From: DAIOEK01 sp963828285
GTDB taxonomy: Bacteria; Chloroflexota; Anaerolineae; Anaerolineales; Anaerolineaceae
Reading direction: 5' to 3'
Assembly (NCBI GenBank): GCA_963828285.1
Contig: CAWHEB010000002.1
Span: 1,364,001-1,428,000 of the forward strand
Length of the DNA stretch: 64,000 nt
The notes beneath the pieces were generated by a model that was not told where the DNA came from, did no database searches, and saw only the letters and a list, made by a program, of their open reading frames with translations. Position numbers and translations under genes: made by a program. Below, one piece after another: positions 1-7,883 of this stretch (within the stretch, counting starts at the first letter, position 1; the number at the start of each line of letters is the position of its first letter).

Positions 1-312
1 TGAGGATGGAAGAACCATAGGGTCTTCCATCCTCGTAATTCAAAAGCCCCTCCCGCCAGTTGAATACAGTCTGATATGAGCCATCCCGGCGGGAGGGGTT
101 GGGGTGGGCAATGATGATTCCAAATGGTGGTTTTGAAAGTTTCAGATTTGATAAAAACCATATTCAGATAATGATCCTTCTGCCTGGAGAAACTGGAGGT
201 TGAGGATGGAAGAACCTGTGGTTCTTCCATCCTCGCAAAACAAAAGCCCCTCCCGCTAGATGAATACGGTCAGAAACTAATCTTCCTGGCGGGAGGGGTT
301 GGGGTGGGCAAA
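1..312. repeat. Pair of ~115-bp palindromic repeat units (R1, R2)
   Basis: Two similar units lie at about 1-110 and 199-312. Each has a first hairpin (GGATGGAAGAACC with its inverted copy GGTTCTTCCATCC) and a second, wider inverted repeat (CCCCTCCCGCC with GGCGGGAGGGG), ending in GGTTGGGGTGGGC. A related pair occurs at 1395-1737, and the segments between units also match (TTTGAAAGTTTCAG, CTGGAGAAACTG), so a block of about 300 bp was duplicated as a whole. The block is non-coding. Bases 313-481 hold nothing else that I can recognise. Confidence 0.8.
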
Positions 313-481
313 GATTAATACTAATTGTGGATTGATCAGCCGTAATTAATTGTAATAAGAAGAATTATATTATCTCAAGCGATAGGATCCATTTCGTGTT
401 TCCATTAAAGAGATGTTTTTTTAGAATTATTGCCGAAAAACCGGATACCATTTTTAGACAAATTCAACCTCAAACACTTTT

Positions 482-1267
482 CTAAGCTTTTCCCTCAAGA
501 ACCGATGGATCATACTTCTCATAACTGAGATCGCGCTCATCTGGGATTCCCCGTGCCTCAACCTGGATCAATAAACCACAGCGAAGACATTGTTGATTCA
601 CCTTATAGATATAAACAGTACCACCATGGTATTCGCTTTCGATTTCTTGCTCCAATTTCATATCAACATCCTGAAAGTTATGATCATGCTCATAAGTTTT
701 GTAACCACAATGTTGGCAGACCCTTTTCTTCTCCTCGCAGGGGACGTTGGGATCGTTCAACCGCACCCAAACGAAATTGTGCGGTTCTGGTTTATCCACC
801 ACCTGGGTGGCACCACAGTTTTTGCACCGTTTAAATTTTTCACAGGAATCTTTGTCGTGATAACTGTAAGCTTGATCCTGAAATTCGTGGTCCGATATTT
901 TATGGAAAAAGCCGTTTTTACATTTTGGGCATAAGGTTAACTGGTTGCATCCATCCCCATGGGGACGCAGTCCAGGTTCTTGCGGTAGTGATTCAATGGG
1001 GATCTCCTCCTGCTTGATTTCAACATATTTACACTTTAAGCATCTCCGCGATTCTTTTTTACGAAGAAGGTGGTTAACGGAGCTTGCATTGCAATTGAAT
1101 TCGATAAATCGCCAATCATCATAATTGTGCGGAGTTTTTAGTTCAGTCACTACAGTTGTATGGCACCGTGTACAGGTGGATTCTTGAGCACATCTGCCAT
1201 GATCATCTTTTCCATAAAAGAAATCGAGGCTATGTCCCGAAATGGTACAGATCAAATTAAAACTCAT
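482..1267 (-). CDS. Hypothetical Cys-rich zinc-ribbon-like protein
   Basis: A 261-residue soluble protein that I do not recognise. It carries a long series of CxxC pairs (CTRC, CLKC, CPKC, CKNC, CQHC, CLRC), usually followed some 15-25 residues later by His-rich stretches. This pattern suggests several tandem zinc ribbons or rubredoxin-like knuckles. No signal peptide or membrane segment is seen. A GAGGA ribosome site lies just before the ATG. The gene stands alone between two copies of a duplicated repeat block next to tRNA-Gly, so it may be cargo of a small mobile or duplicated segment. Zinc binding is inferred from the cysteines; function is unknown. Confidence 0.75.
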   Translation of the reverse strand: MSFNLICTISGHSLDFFYGKDDHGRCAQESTCTRCHTTVVTELKTPHNYDDWRFIEFNCNASSVNHLLRKKESRRCLKCKYVEIKQEEIPIESLPQEPGLRPHGDGCNQLTLCPKCKNGFFHKISDHEFQDQAYSYHDKDSCEKFKRCKNCGATQVVDKPEPHNFVWVRLNDPNVPCEEKKRVCQHCGYKTYEHDHNFQDVDMKLEQEIESEYHGGTVYIYKVNQQCLRCGLLIQVEARGIPDERDLSYEKYDPSVLEGKA

Positions 1268-1372
1268 GATTCCTCAATGAATGATCAGGGATAAATATCA
1301 TTATCCCATAGAAATTCGGGGGCACTTGAAATAATCAATTTATTAAATGCTTTAGGCTTGGAATTAAAACAA

Positions 1373-1407
1373 AAGAGCGGGCAACGAGAATCGAACCCGT
1401 GGTTCTT
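1373..1407 (-). other. Decayed tRNA 3' end (T arm plus acceptor strand)
   Basis: Read on the minus strand, this piece has a T arm (ACGGG, loop TTCGATT, CTCGT) followed by TGCCCGCT. It looks like the 3' third of a tRNA closely related to the intact tRNA-Gly 460 bp away. No D arm or anticodon arm follows; the repeat block starts there instead. Such 3' tRNA copies are typical of attachment sites left by integrating elements, although gene duplication and decay would look the same. Confidence 0.6.
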
Positions 1408-1737
1408 CGTTCCCTGCTACACAAAAGCCCCTCCCGTTAATTCATTAAAGTCTGAGACGAACCATCCTGGCAGTATGGGTTGGGGTGGTCAAAGATGGAT
1501 CAATATGATTTTTTGAAAGTTTCAGGGTTTCAAAACGAATATATAAATTAAACTGGTCTATCATCTTTTGAATTTGACCGGAATTAACCAAATCATGATC
1601 AATCTGTCTGGAGAAACTGGGGGTTGGGGAATGAAGAACCCGTGGTTCTTCATTCCCCGCAACACAAAAGCCCCTCCCGCCATTAATTACATTCATAAAA
1701 AACTATCCTGGCGGGAGGGGTTGGGGTGGGCTAAGGA
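1395..1737. repeat. Second pair of palindromic repeat units (R3 degenerate, R4)
   Basis: R3 (about 1395-1495) keeps the CAAAAGCCCCTCCCG start but its closing arm has decayed. R4 (about 1616-1737) is intact, with the hairpin GAATGAAGAACC / GGTTCTTCATTCC and the CCCCTCCCGCC / GGCGGGAGGGG arms. The spacing and the sequence between units match the pair at 1-312, so the whole block was duplicated on either side of the zinc-ribbon gene. Confidence 0.75.
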
Positions 1738-1789
1738 TAGTGATTCTGGTGGGTATGAAAACAAAGCTGTTTTCGTAACTCAATATAAT

Positions 1790-1820
1790 TTAAAACAAAA
1801 GAACGGGCGTTGGGGTTTGG
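1790..1820 (-). other. Possible second tRNA 3' remnant
   Basis: The context TTTAAAACAAAAGAACGGGCG resembles the two other places where TTAAAACAA(A/T)AGAGCGGGC leads into a tRNA 3' end (1364 and 1857). Here only the acceptor strand is recognisable, and the T arm is lost. It supports repeated duplication of the tRNA-Gly 3' end but is weak evidence on its own. Confidence 0.35.
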
Positions 1821-1868
1821 ATATCACACCCTTCAGGGTGCGCACGAATAGGGTATTTAAAACAATAG

Positions 1869-1940
1869 AGCGGGCGATGGGATTCGGACCCACGAATAGT
1901 AGCTTGGAAGGCTACTGCCTTACCACTTGGCGACGCCCGC
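1869..1940 (-). tRNA. tRNA-Gly (anticodon TCC)
   Basis: On the minus strand a full cloverleaf can be drawn. The acceptor is GCGGGCG/CGCCCGC with U at the discriminator position. The anticodon stem is GTAGC/GCTAC with loop CTTCCAA, so the anticodon is TCC. The T arm is TGGGTCCGAATCCCA. CCA is not encoded. A promoter with TATAAT lies just upstream at 1955-1984. Confidence 0.93.
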
Positions 1941-1954
1941 TAATGGCATCCGCT

Positions 1955-1984
1955 ATTATACCTGAAAAATTATGATGTGTACAA
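1955..1984 (-). promoter_or_regulatory. Promoter of tRNA-Gly
   Basis: On the minus strand there is a -35 TTGTAC (1979-1984), an 18-base spacer and a -10 TATAAT (1955-1960). The predicted start is a few bases before the tRNA 5' end. Confidence 0.6.
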
Positions 1985-2016
1985 AAAAAGCTGCCCTTAT
2001 AAGGCAGCTTTTTTTA
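1983..2016. terminator. Bidirectional intrinsic terminator
   Basis: AAAGCTGCC and GGCAGCTTT form a hairpin around TTATAA, flanked by A and T runs on both sides. It lies just after the stop of the Old Yellow Enzyme gene (minus strand) and should end the sugar operon before tRNA-Gly. Confidence 0.85.
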
Positions 2017-2029
2017 AGGAGGAAATTGA

Positions 2030-3298
2030 CTAAGTGTGTTTGACTTTGAGCGAACCTTTTTCTTTACGGGTCTGAACCAGAACATCCGTATAGAACTTAT
2101 TGTAGGTACAGCAGCCAATCGGCTGCTGGCGGATTAATAATTCCAGGCAGTTATCGCAGACTGAACACCAGTTGATCTCGCTTTCCTTGCCTTCGCGGTA
2201 TTTCAACGGAAGCAGCGGATCGGCAAAAGACTGCCGTCCAAGAGCAACCATATCCACATAACCGCGCTCGATATTGGTGGCGCCGTAAGCGAACATATTG
2301 CTGTCTTCCTCGGTCACCGCGCAAAGACCTTTGTTGCGTCCGTCGCGGAACACAGAGTAGTTGGAACCAATCACTGCGGTTTCCTTCTTAAGATGGTCAC
2401 GCATCAATTTCCCAAAATATTGGTGCAGATAAGCAAAGTAAGGTGCACCCTTATCTGCCTGGGTCAAACTGACCGTAATTGACGGGCTGCCCGCGGATTG
2501 AATGAAATACTGCGCTCCTCGTTCTTCCAATCCCTTCAACAGGTCTAGTGGCTCGGTCGGGTCAAAGATCGGTGAGTCAGGGCTGACGGTGCCAAATCCA
2601 CCAGGGAAACCTTCCCAGATCGAGACTTTCGAACCGATCAGGAAGTTCTTGTCATTGACTGCCTTGTTGATGCGCTCGTAAAGATCGAAAGCGAACTGGC
2701 GTCGTTTTTCCCACGGTCCGCCGTACTTCCATTTACGGTCATTGTACGGGCGCAGGATCTGTGATCCCAGGTAGCCGTGGCAGAGTTTCATATCGATACC
2801 GTCTGCTCCGGCATCATGGGTGATCTCAGCAGCCAGTACGAAATCTTCAAAGATGCGGTCCAATTCTTCTTCGGTGAGGATCTCAGACTGGAAGGTGGGC
2901 AGTGGTTTAACGGATACTCGTTTGGAGAATTCCGGGTTACTCAATTCGCCGGAATGGGTGAGTTGGAACACGAACAGCGCCTTGGGATTGATCTCCTTGA
3001 GGTGGCGGACGAATTTGGTCAACGGCTCAAGATTGCGCTTCATGATCATCAACTGATTTTCACGGCTGTGGCTGCGGTCTGTGATCGAAATGGCTTCCAG
3101 CACGATCAAACCGGCTTCACCTTTGAATAGATTCTCATACCGTTTGTAGGTCAATTCTGATGGATTGCCGTCAGCATCCGCATCGGTGCATTCCATGGGT
3201 TGGATGACGAAGCGGTTCGGGCTGACACGGTTGCCGATATTGATCGGGGAAAGAAGCAAATCCTTATAATGCTGTGCTTTTACGGGATCCATTGCCAT
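2030..3298 (-). CDS. Old Yellow Enzyme family NADH:flavin oxidoreductase with C-terminal Cys cluster
   Basis: A 422-residue FMN-dependent TIM-barrel oxidoreductase of the Old Yellow Enzyme / 2,4-dienoyl-CoA reductase group. Residues 14-60 show the usual N-terminal PINIGNRVSPNRFVIQPME-like segment; the barrel includes DGIDMKLCHGYLGSQ and the RPYNDRKWKYGG-type loop. Near the C terminus a CxxCxxC-x11-C pattern (CSVCDNC then C) resembles the [4Fe-4S] site of dienoyl-CoA reductase, but the extra FAD/NAD domain of that family is absent. An AGGAG site precedes the ATG. It is the last gene of the minus-strand sugar operon, 24 bp after the VOC gene. The substrate is unknown; it may reduce an enone or dehydrate-type sugar intermediate. 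Confidence 0.85.
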   Translation of the reverse strand: MAMDPVKAQHYKDLLLSPINIGNRVSPNRFVIQPMECTDADADGNPSELTYKRYENLFKGEAGLIVLEAISITDRSHSRENQLMIMKRNLEPLTKFVRHLKEINPKALFVFQLTHSGELSNPEFSKRVSVKPLPTFQSEILTEEELDRIFEDFVLAAEITHDAGADGIDMKLCHGYLGSQILRPYNDRKWKYGGPWEKRRQFAFDLYERINKAVNDKNFLIGSKVSIWEGFPGGFGTVSPDSPIFDPTEPLDLLKGLEERGAQYFIQSAGSPSITVSLTQADKGAPYFAYLHQYFGKLMRDHLKKETAVIGSNYSVFRDGRNKGLCAVTEEDSNMFAYGATNIERGYVDMVALGRQSFADPLLPLKYREGKESEINWCSVCDNCLELLIRQQPIGCCTYNKFYTDVLVQTRKEKGSLKVKHT

Positions 3299-3322
3299 AA
3301 GAGTCTCCTGTTGGTTATACCG

Positions 3323-3712
3323 TTATAATTTTTCGCAGAATTCGAGTGTAACACCATTCGGGTCTAAAAATAATACGACCCTCACACCCAGGTTGGGAAG
3401 ATCACAGGTGGGTAAAGTGATCTCCACACCGGCTGCCAGCAGTTCTTTTTCGTGAGCAGCAACATCTTTCACTTCAAATGCCAGATGCCGCAGCCCGGTG
3501 TCGCTTTCACCATGGGATACTTTCGGAGCATTTCCATGATAATCGAACAACTCCAGCCTTCGTCCATCCGGAAGTGCCAGATATTGAATGACAAAATCAC
3601 CACAGTCCACAGCTTCCAGAGGTTTAAACCCCAGAATCCCCTGATAGAATGCCAGCGATTTTTGAATATCGTTTGTATTTACAGAAATATGCTCTACACC
3701 AATAATGTTCAA
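3323..3712 (-). CDS. VOC (glyoxalase/dioxygenase superfamily) protein
   Basis: A 129-residue single-module vicinal-oxygen-chelate protein. It has paired beta-alpha-beta-beta-beta halves, with likely metal ligands in VEHISV (His), RLELFDY (Glu), LRHLAFEV (His) and VTLEFCE (Glu). The start codon appears to be TTG, with AGGAG nine bases before it. It sits between the alcohol dehydrogenase and the Old Yellow Enzyme in one transcription unit. By family it could be a lactoylglutathione-lyase-like enzyme, an epimerase or an isomerase; the sequence does not decide which. Confidence 0.85.
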   Translation of the reverse strand: MNIIGVEHISVNTNDIQKSLAFYQGILGFKPLEAVDCGDFVIQYLALPDGRRLELFDYHGNAPKVSHGESDTGLRHLAFEVKDVAAHEKELLAAGVEITLPTCDLPNLGVRVVLFLDPNGVTLEFCEKL

Positions 3713-3772
3713 CGGGGATCACTCCTGAAAAGTCACTGCAGCCCGGAATCCGGGCTGCAGCATATTGATAAA

Positions 3773-4831
3773 TTACAGAATTTCCCGTTTGGTGATCTCT
3801 GGGGAGACGAAGATCTTGAACAGGTTCGGGTCTTTTCGTAGCTCATGCAAAGCCCAATCCAGATCTTCCAGTGGAACTTTCATCGAGAAAAGTGGTTCTG
3901 GTTTGATCCGGCCACTTGCCAGCAGGGTGATCGCATCGGGGACATCCTGACCCACACCTGCGCAGGAACCGGTGATCTTCTTCTCGCTGAGCACAAACTC
4001 GTATGGACGGATCGCCATGGTATCCATTTCACCGACGATACCGAATGCGGATAACACACCGCCGCGGCGGAGCATCTTGAAAGCTTGTTCGTAGGTGACG
4101 ATCTTGCCCACGGCTTCGATGGCATAATCGACACCACGGCCGTTGGTGATCTTCATCACTTCCGCTACCGGATCCGCAACTTTGTGGATATCGATGATAT
4201 AGTCAGCGCCCATTTCTTTGGCAGCCTGGAGTCTCTTCTCGTTATCGCCAATGACGATCACGGGAGCGCAGGCGCGTAAGACACCCATGCGGGCATGCAG
4301 AACACCTAATCCGCAGCCGATCACAACCAGCGAACTGCCCAGTTTTGCATTCAGTGCTTTGGCAGCGTGGATGGTGCAGGAAACCGGTTCAACGAAAGCG
4401 CCGGCTTCAAAGCTCAAATTATCTGGTAGTTTATGAACCTGTTTCCAGGGCACACTTACGTACTCGGCAAAGGTGCCATCTCGATGGATACCGAGCTGGC
4501 TGAAATTATCGCACAGCAGTGGTTCGCCGTGTCGGCAGTAGAAGCAAGTCCCGCAGGTGATATTGATATCTGCAGTGACCCGGTCGCCGGCTTTGAGTCC
4601 TTTTACATTCTTCCCGAGTTCGGCGATCTCGCCGGAGAATTCATGCCCGGGGATCATCGGCAGTTTGTCTGCTGAATACCAGCCGTTATAAATGCTCCAG
4701 TCAGTTCCGCAGATACCGGTATATTTGACTTTGATCAAAACTTCATCGTCATTGAATGCGGGAACAGGTACCTGCTTGACAACGATGGTACCAATTTTCT
4801 CGAAAACAGCAGCTTTCATTGTCTTGGCCAT
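3773..4831 (-). CDS. Zinc-dependent medium-chain alcohol (polyol) dehydrogenase
   Basis: A 352-residue medium-chain dehydrogenase. The catalytic zinc region is GICGTDWS and GHEFSGEI. The structural zinc site has four Cys in ITCGTCFYCRHGEPLLC. The Rossmann loop is VVIGCGLGVLHA followed by an acidic VIVIGDNEKRL, which suggests NAD rather than NADP. Length and motifs match the sorbitol / threonine dehydrogenase group. It is 20 bp downstream of the sugar-phosphate isomerase gene, so a sugar alcohol or keto-sugar is the likely substrate. The start has a GAGGAG site. Confidence 0.88.
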   Translation of the reverse strand: MAKTMKAAVFEKIGTIVVKQVPVPAFNDDEVLIKVKYTGICGTDWSIYNGWYSADKLPMIPGHEFSGEIAELGKNVKGLKAGDRVTADINITCGTCFYCRHGEPLLCDNFSQLGIHRDGTFAEYVSVPWKQVHKLPDNLSFEAGAFVEPVSCTIHAAKALNAKLGSSLVVIGCGLGVLHARMGVLRACAPVIVIGDNEKRLQAAKEMGADYIIDIHKVADPVAEVMKITNGRGVDYAIEAVGKIVTYEQAFKMLRRGGVLSAFGIVGEMDTMAIRPYEFVLSEKKITGSCAGVGQDVPDAITLLASGRIKPEPLFSMKVPLEDLDWALHELRKDPNLFKIFVSPEITKREIL

Positions 4832-4851
4832 ATCAATAATCTCCTCTTGAA

Positions 4852-5823
4852 TTAGTTGAACAGAACGTCGTTACGACCTTCGTACGGATTTTCGATCATC
4901 AATGGTTTTAAGTAGGCGATCGTCTTGGTGATACCATCGTGGCGGCTCATGGTCACATCTTCGTGTTCATAACTCATGACATAGTTGTAGCCGATCATCG
5001 AAAGCTCAGTGATCACTTTTTTCCACGGCACGGAACCCCAACCGGGAATACGGAACCGGAATCCGCGGTCAAGCCGTTGCCAGTCACCCTGCGGGATCAT
5101 GCCCGAGCGTTTGATGTTGTGGGATACCAATTCCCCGTCTTTGGCGTGGACATGATAAATGCGCTTGTTCAATGTATCAACGAAATTCTCAACATCGATG
5201 CCCATATAGATCAAATTGGCTGGATCAAAGTTGAATCCGAATTCTTTTCTGCCGCCCATCAACTCAACTGCGCGGACAGCGGTTTCGATGTTATAAACCA
5301 GTTCATTGGGATGGGGTTCGTGGGCAAACTTGACGCCGTATTCACCAAACTTATCCAGGATCTTGCTCCAGCGTTCAACAAATTCCTGTTCCATATCAGA
5401 CCATCCCTTGGAATAAGGCCAGGGGAAGAATCTGCCAAAATTTTCACAACCAATAAAACCTGTAACTACCGGGACTTCCAACGCGTTGGCAGCCTGTGCA
5501 GTTTTGATCATCCGTTCAGTGCCGAATTTGATTTTTTCTTCCTTGGTTCCAGTAACGATGCCATCGGTATCTTTACCGTAGGGTCCCAACACGATCTGAC
5601 CTTCCGGATGATTTGCCAGTGCCGAGATGATCATGCCATAGCTGTTCACCATCTTTTTGAGGTCTTTGGCATAGGTTCCACTCAGGGTTGCATCGAGATC
5701 CAGGTGCGGATTCCCGCTGAAAGCAGGAATTTCGACTGCCTCGTACCCTAAACCGGAGGCCATTTTGCAGACATCTTCTAAACTTTTATCCATAAAAGTC
5801 GCAGTAAAAATCCCAATTTTCAT
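4852..5823 (-). CDS. Sugar phosphate isomerase/epimerase (AP endonuclease 2-type TIM barrel)
   Basis: A 323-residue protein of the xylose-isomerase-like TIM-barrel superfamily. It begins MKIGIFTATF and carries the expected acidic and His metal ligands in YEAVEIPAF, KFAHEPHPNE, NFDPANLIY, YHVHAKD and MSYEHED. These enzymes interconvert sugars or inositol derivatives using a divalent metal. It is the first gene after the promoter at 6193-6221, with a leader of about 360 bases, and is followed closely by the alcohol dehydrogenase. The exact sugar is not visible. Confidence 0.85.
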   Translation of the reverse strand: MKIGIFTATFMDKSLEDVCKMASGLGYEAVEIPAFSGNPHLDLDATLSGTYAKDLKKMVNSYGMIISALANHPEGQIVLGPYGKDTDGIVTGTKEEKIKFGTERMIKTAQAANALEVPVVTGFIGCENFGRFFPWPYSKGWSDMEQEFVERWSKILDKFGEYGVKFAHEPHPNELVYNIETAVRAVELMGGRKEFGFNFDPANLIYMGIDVENFVDTLNKRIYHVHAKDGELVSHNIKRSGMIPQGDWQRLDRGFRFRIPGWGSVPWKKVITELSMIGYNYVMSYEHEDVTMSRHDGITKTIAYLKPLMIENPYEGRNDVLFN

Positions 5824-6168
5824 ATTTTGTTCCCTTTCTAAAAATGGATTGGAAGAGGATGATTAATTTGATGGATTTTTGGAGATGCAATTTACAGTAT
5901 ACAGAGTTTCTCTATAAATCATCCTTTCAAAAAGGATTGGCGTACGAGTGGGGATAGTAAACAGGAAGATAAAATCGTGAATTTTTTTTAGATCAGGCAT
6001 TGAGATTATAGGTTTTAGACAATGCGAAAACACATTCTCCAGAGATGATCTGGATTCATAATATTTTGATCTGATCCTTCAGATCTTTCGATTGTGATGT
6101 GTTTCGGAGTTGACTGAGTAAACCAATGTTCATCATCTGACGATGAGTCACCAATACCCTTTTTGAGT
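5824..6168 (-). other. Long untranslated leader of the isomerase operon
   Basis: The promoter at 6193-6221 predicts an mRNA leader of about 360 bases before the isomerase start. It has a hairpin TCCAGA/TCTGGA (6041-6057) and AT-rich stretches. No T-box, TPP, purine or other riboswitch core that I know is recognisable. A reading frame of 68 codons (6015-6221) starts upstream of the predicted transcript start and looks like chance. Confidence 0.4.
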
Positions 6169-6190
6169 CTTGTAATCCTGTTATTACAAG
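6169..6190. promoter_or_regulatory. Operator dyad A, TGTAAT-N6-ATTACA type
   Basis: A perfect inverted repeat with 8-base arms, CTTGTAAT and ATTACAAG, separated by 6 bases. It begins 2 bases after the -10 box of the promoter at 6193-6221, covering the expected transcription start, which is where a repressor would act. The 18-base core matches operator B (8642-8659) at 15 positions. Confidence 0.7.
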
Positions 6191-6192
6191 AT

Positions 6193-6221
6193 ATTATAGA
6201 GAAAAGTCGAGTGTCTGTCAA
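6193..6221 (-). promoter_or_regulatory. Consensus promoter of the isomerase-ADH-VOC-OYE operon
   Basis: On the minus strand TTGACA (6216-6221), a 17-base spacer and TATAAT (6193-6198): a perfect housekeeping-sigma promoter between the kinase stop and the isomerase start. Such a strong promoter with an overlapping dyad implies tight repression. Confidence 0.85.
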
Positions 6222-6312
6222 TACTTGGCACTCGACCGGTTTGGATTTTCGAACCTTATCCCTCCCGAAATGTAACCTTTTCCGGGTGGACGATCATACG
6301 TCAAAATGATCT

Positions 6313-7860
6313 TTAGATCTCGACATTTCGCAAGATATCAGAGATCTTTGCCTGATACGCCGTTGCTTGCTCAAAGACAGGCAGCAGCTTTTCATATTTT
6401 GCGTTATATGCCGGGTTTGGCTCAACAACCTCAATACTTTTGTGGACTTGATCCACTTTGCTGAAATCTTTCCATAATCCGCTGCCTACCGCCGCGATGG
6501 CCGCTGCTCCCAGAGCTCCCGCATCCTGATCGATATTGGTCTTCAATACCTTGGTGTTATAAACATCGGCGAAAATTCTGCGGTACAACTTGCTCTTGCT
6601 GCCCCCGCCTACCAGAAGGATCTCATCCTGGATCTTGGTGTACTTTCTCAAAAGATCCAGTCGCAGACGAAGGTTCATCGCGATTCCTTCCATGGCCGCG
6701 CGGATCAGATCTGCTTTCCCATGCTTCAGATCTAATCCCATATATGCTCCGCGGATGTGAACACTCGGATCTTGTGAAGTTCCGCCAGCCAGACTGGGAT
6801 TGAATAACAACTTATTCGCACCAATGGGTGATTGTTCTGCCAGAGCAGTCATCAGATCATAAACATCTTTATTTTCATTTGCAGCTTTTTCGATCAATTC
6901 AGTCGCAATGTTATCCCGCACCCACTTGAAGGATGTTCCCATTGAGAAGATGCTCACCGCCGAAGTGAACATCCCGGGGATCACATGGGCAAACACATAC
7001 GGTTTTGCTTTTGCATCGATCACCGGTTTGGTGGAAGAGACCGCGATCCAAGCGGAAGACCCCAACGAGGTGTAAACCCTCCCGTCTTCCGTGTTCTTCG
7101 CCCCAAGCGCCATACAGGAATTATCCACTCCACCGCAGATAACCTTTACGGACGAATTCAAACCGATCATCGCCGCGATGTCCTCGCGGATGGTCCCCAG
7201 TACTTCAGTGGATGGGAATATGTCAGGAAACAATTCAGGTTGTAGTCCGCTTGCTTTGATAAATTCGGGTTCATAGCCCCATTTCAGCAGATTATAGATC
7301 CCTGAGCCGGATGCATAGGAATAATCGGTCGTGAATTTGCCGGTAAGTTTTAAGTTGATATAGTCTTTCGTGCCGAGGATCTTGTACACCCTGCCGAACA
7401 TCTCCGGTTCATGTTTCTTGTACCACATGACTTTAAAAATGGTGTAACACGCCGCCGGGAAACCGTTTCCGGTGGTTTCATACCAACGGGTGGGATCGAT
7501 CGTAGCAAAGAACTCGGCAACTTCTTCCTGCGCCCGCACGTCGGACCAGATCGGCGTAGCTTTCCTGAGTAATTCGCCCTTACTGTCAACCGGAACAGCT
7601 CCTAGGCTGTGACCGGATATCGCCAGACAGGAAATATTGTCTTTCTCATCAGGATTCCGGGATAACAGTGTCCGGGTGCTCTCGACTACCGCTTGCCACC
7701 AATCCTCAGGTTTTTGTTCGTGCCAACCAACATGTGGATATTCGGTTGGGTAAGCTACAAAAGCAGTATCCAGACAATTGCCATCGGCATCGTAAAGTGA
7801 TGCTTTATTCCCACTGGTACCCAAATCGAAAGAAATGATCTTCTGCTTCGTCATAGCCAT
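6313..7860 (-). CDS. FGGY-family carbohydrate kinase (xylulokinase-like)
   Basis: A 515-residue sugar kinase with the two FGGY domains. The N-terminal phosphate loop is ISFDLGTSGNKASLYD; the middle holds WSDVRAQEE, typical of xylulose/ribulose kinases; the C-terminal half holds GGVDNSCMALGA, SLGSSAWI and the ATP-site LLVGGGSKSKLYRRIFAD. The second Met (7854) has the better-spaced AAGGAG site and may be the true start. It lies 24 bp after deoC in the same unit. It should phosphorylate a ketose or related sugar that the aldolase and isomerase then handle; the substrate is not determined. Confidence 0.88.
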   Translation of the reverse strand: MAMTKQKIISFDLGTSGNKASLYDADGNCLDTAFVAYPTEYPHVGWHEQKPEDWWQAVVESTRTLLSRNPDEKDNISCLAISGHSLGAVPVDSKGELLRKATPIWSDVRAQEEVAEFFATIDPTRWYETTGNGFPAACYTIFKVMWYKKHEPEMFGRVYKILGTKDYINLKLTGKFTTDYSYASGSGIYNLLKWGYEPEFIKASGLQPELFPDIFPSTEVLGTIREDIAAMIGLNSSVKVICGGVDNSCMALGAKNTEDGRVYTSLGSSAWIAVSSTKPVIDAKAKPYVFAHVIPGMFTSAVSIFSMGTSFKWVRDNIATELIEKAANENKDVYDLMTALAEQSPIGANKLLFNPSLAGGTSQDPSVHIRGAYMGLDLKHGKADLIRAAMEGIAMNLRLRLDLLRKYTKIQDEILLVGGGSKSKLYRRIFADVYNTKVLKTNIDQDAGALGAAAIAAVGSGLWKDFSKVDQVHKSIEVVEPNPAYNAKYEKLLPVFEQATAYQAKISDILRNVEI

Positions 7861-7883
7861 CCACTCCTTGGGATAAATATCAA

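Noticed and set aside
553..934. Plus-strand reading frames over the zinc-ribbon gene
   Set aside because: They are antisense to a gene with regular CxxC spacing and a good ribosome site, and have no recognisable domain.
6015..6221. Small protein of 68 residues upstream of the isomerase
   Set aside because: Its start lies before the predicted transcription start, it overlaps the promoter and operator, and there is no ribosome site.
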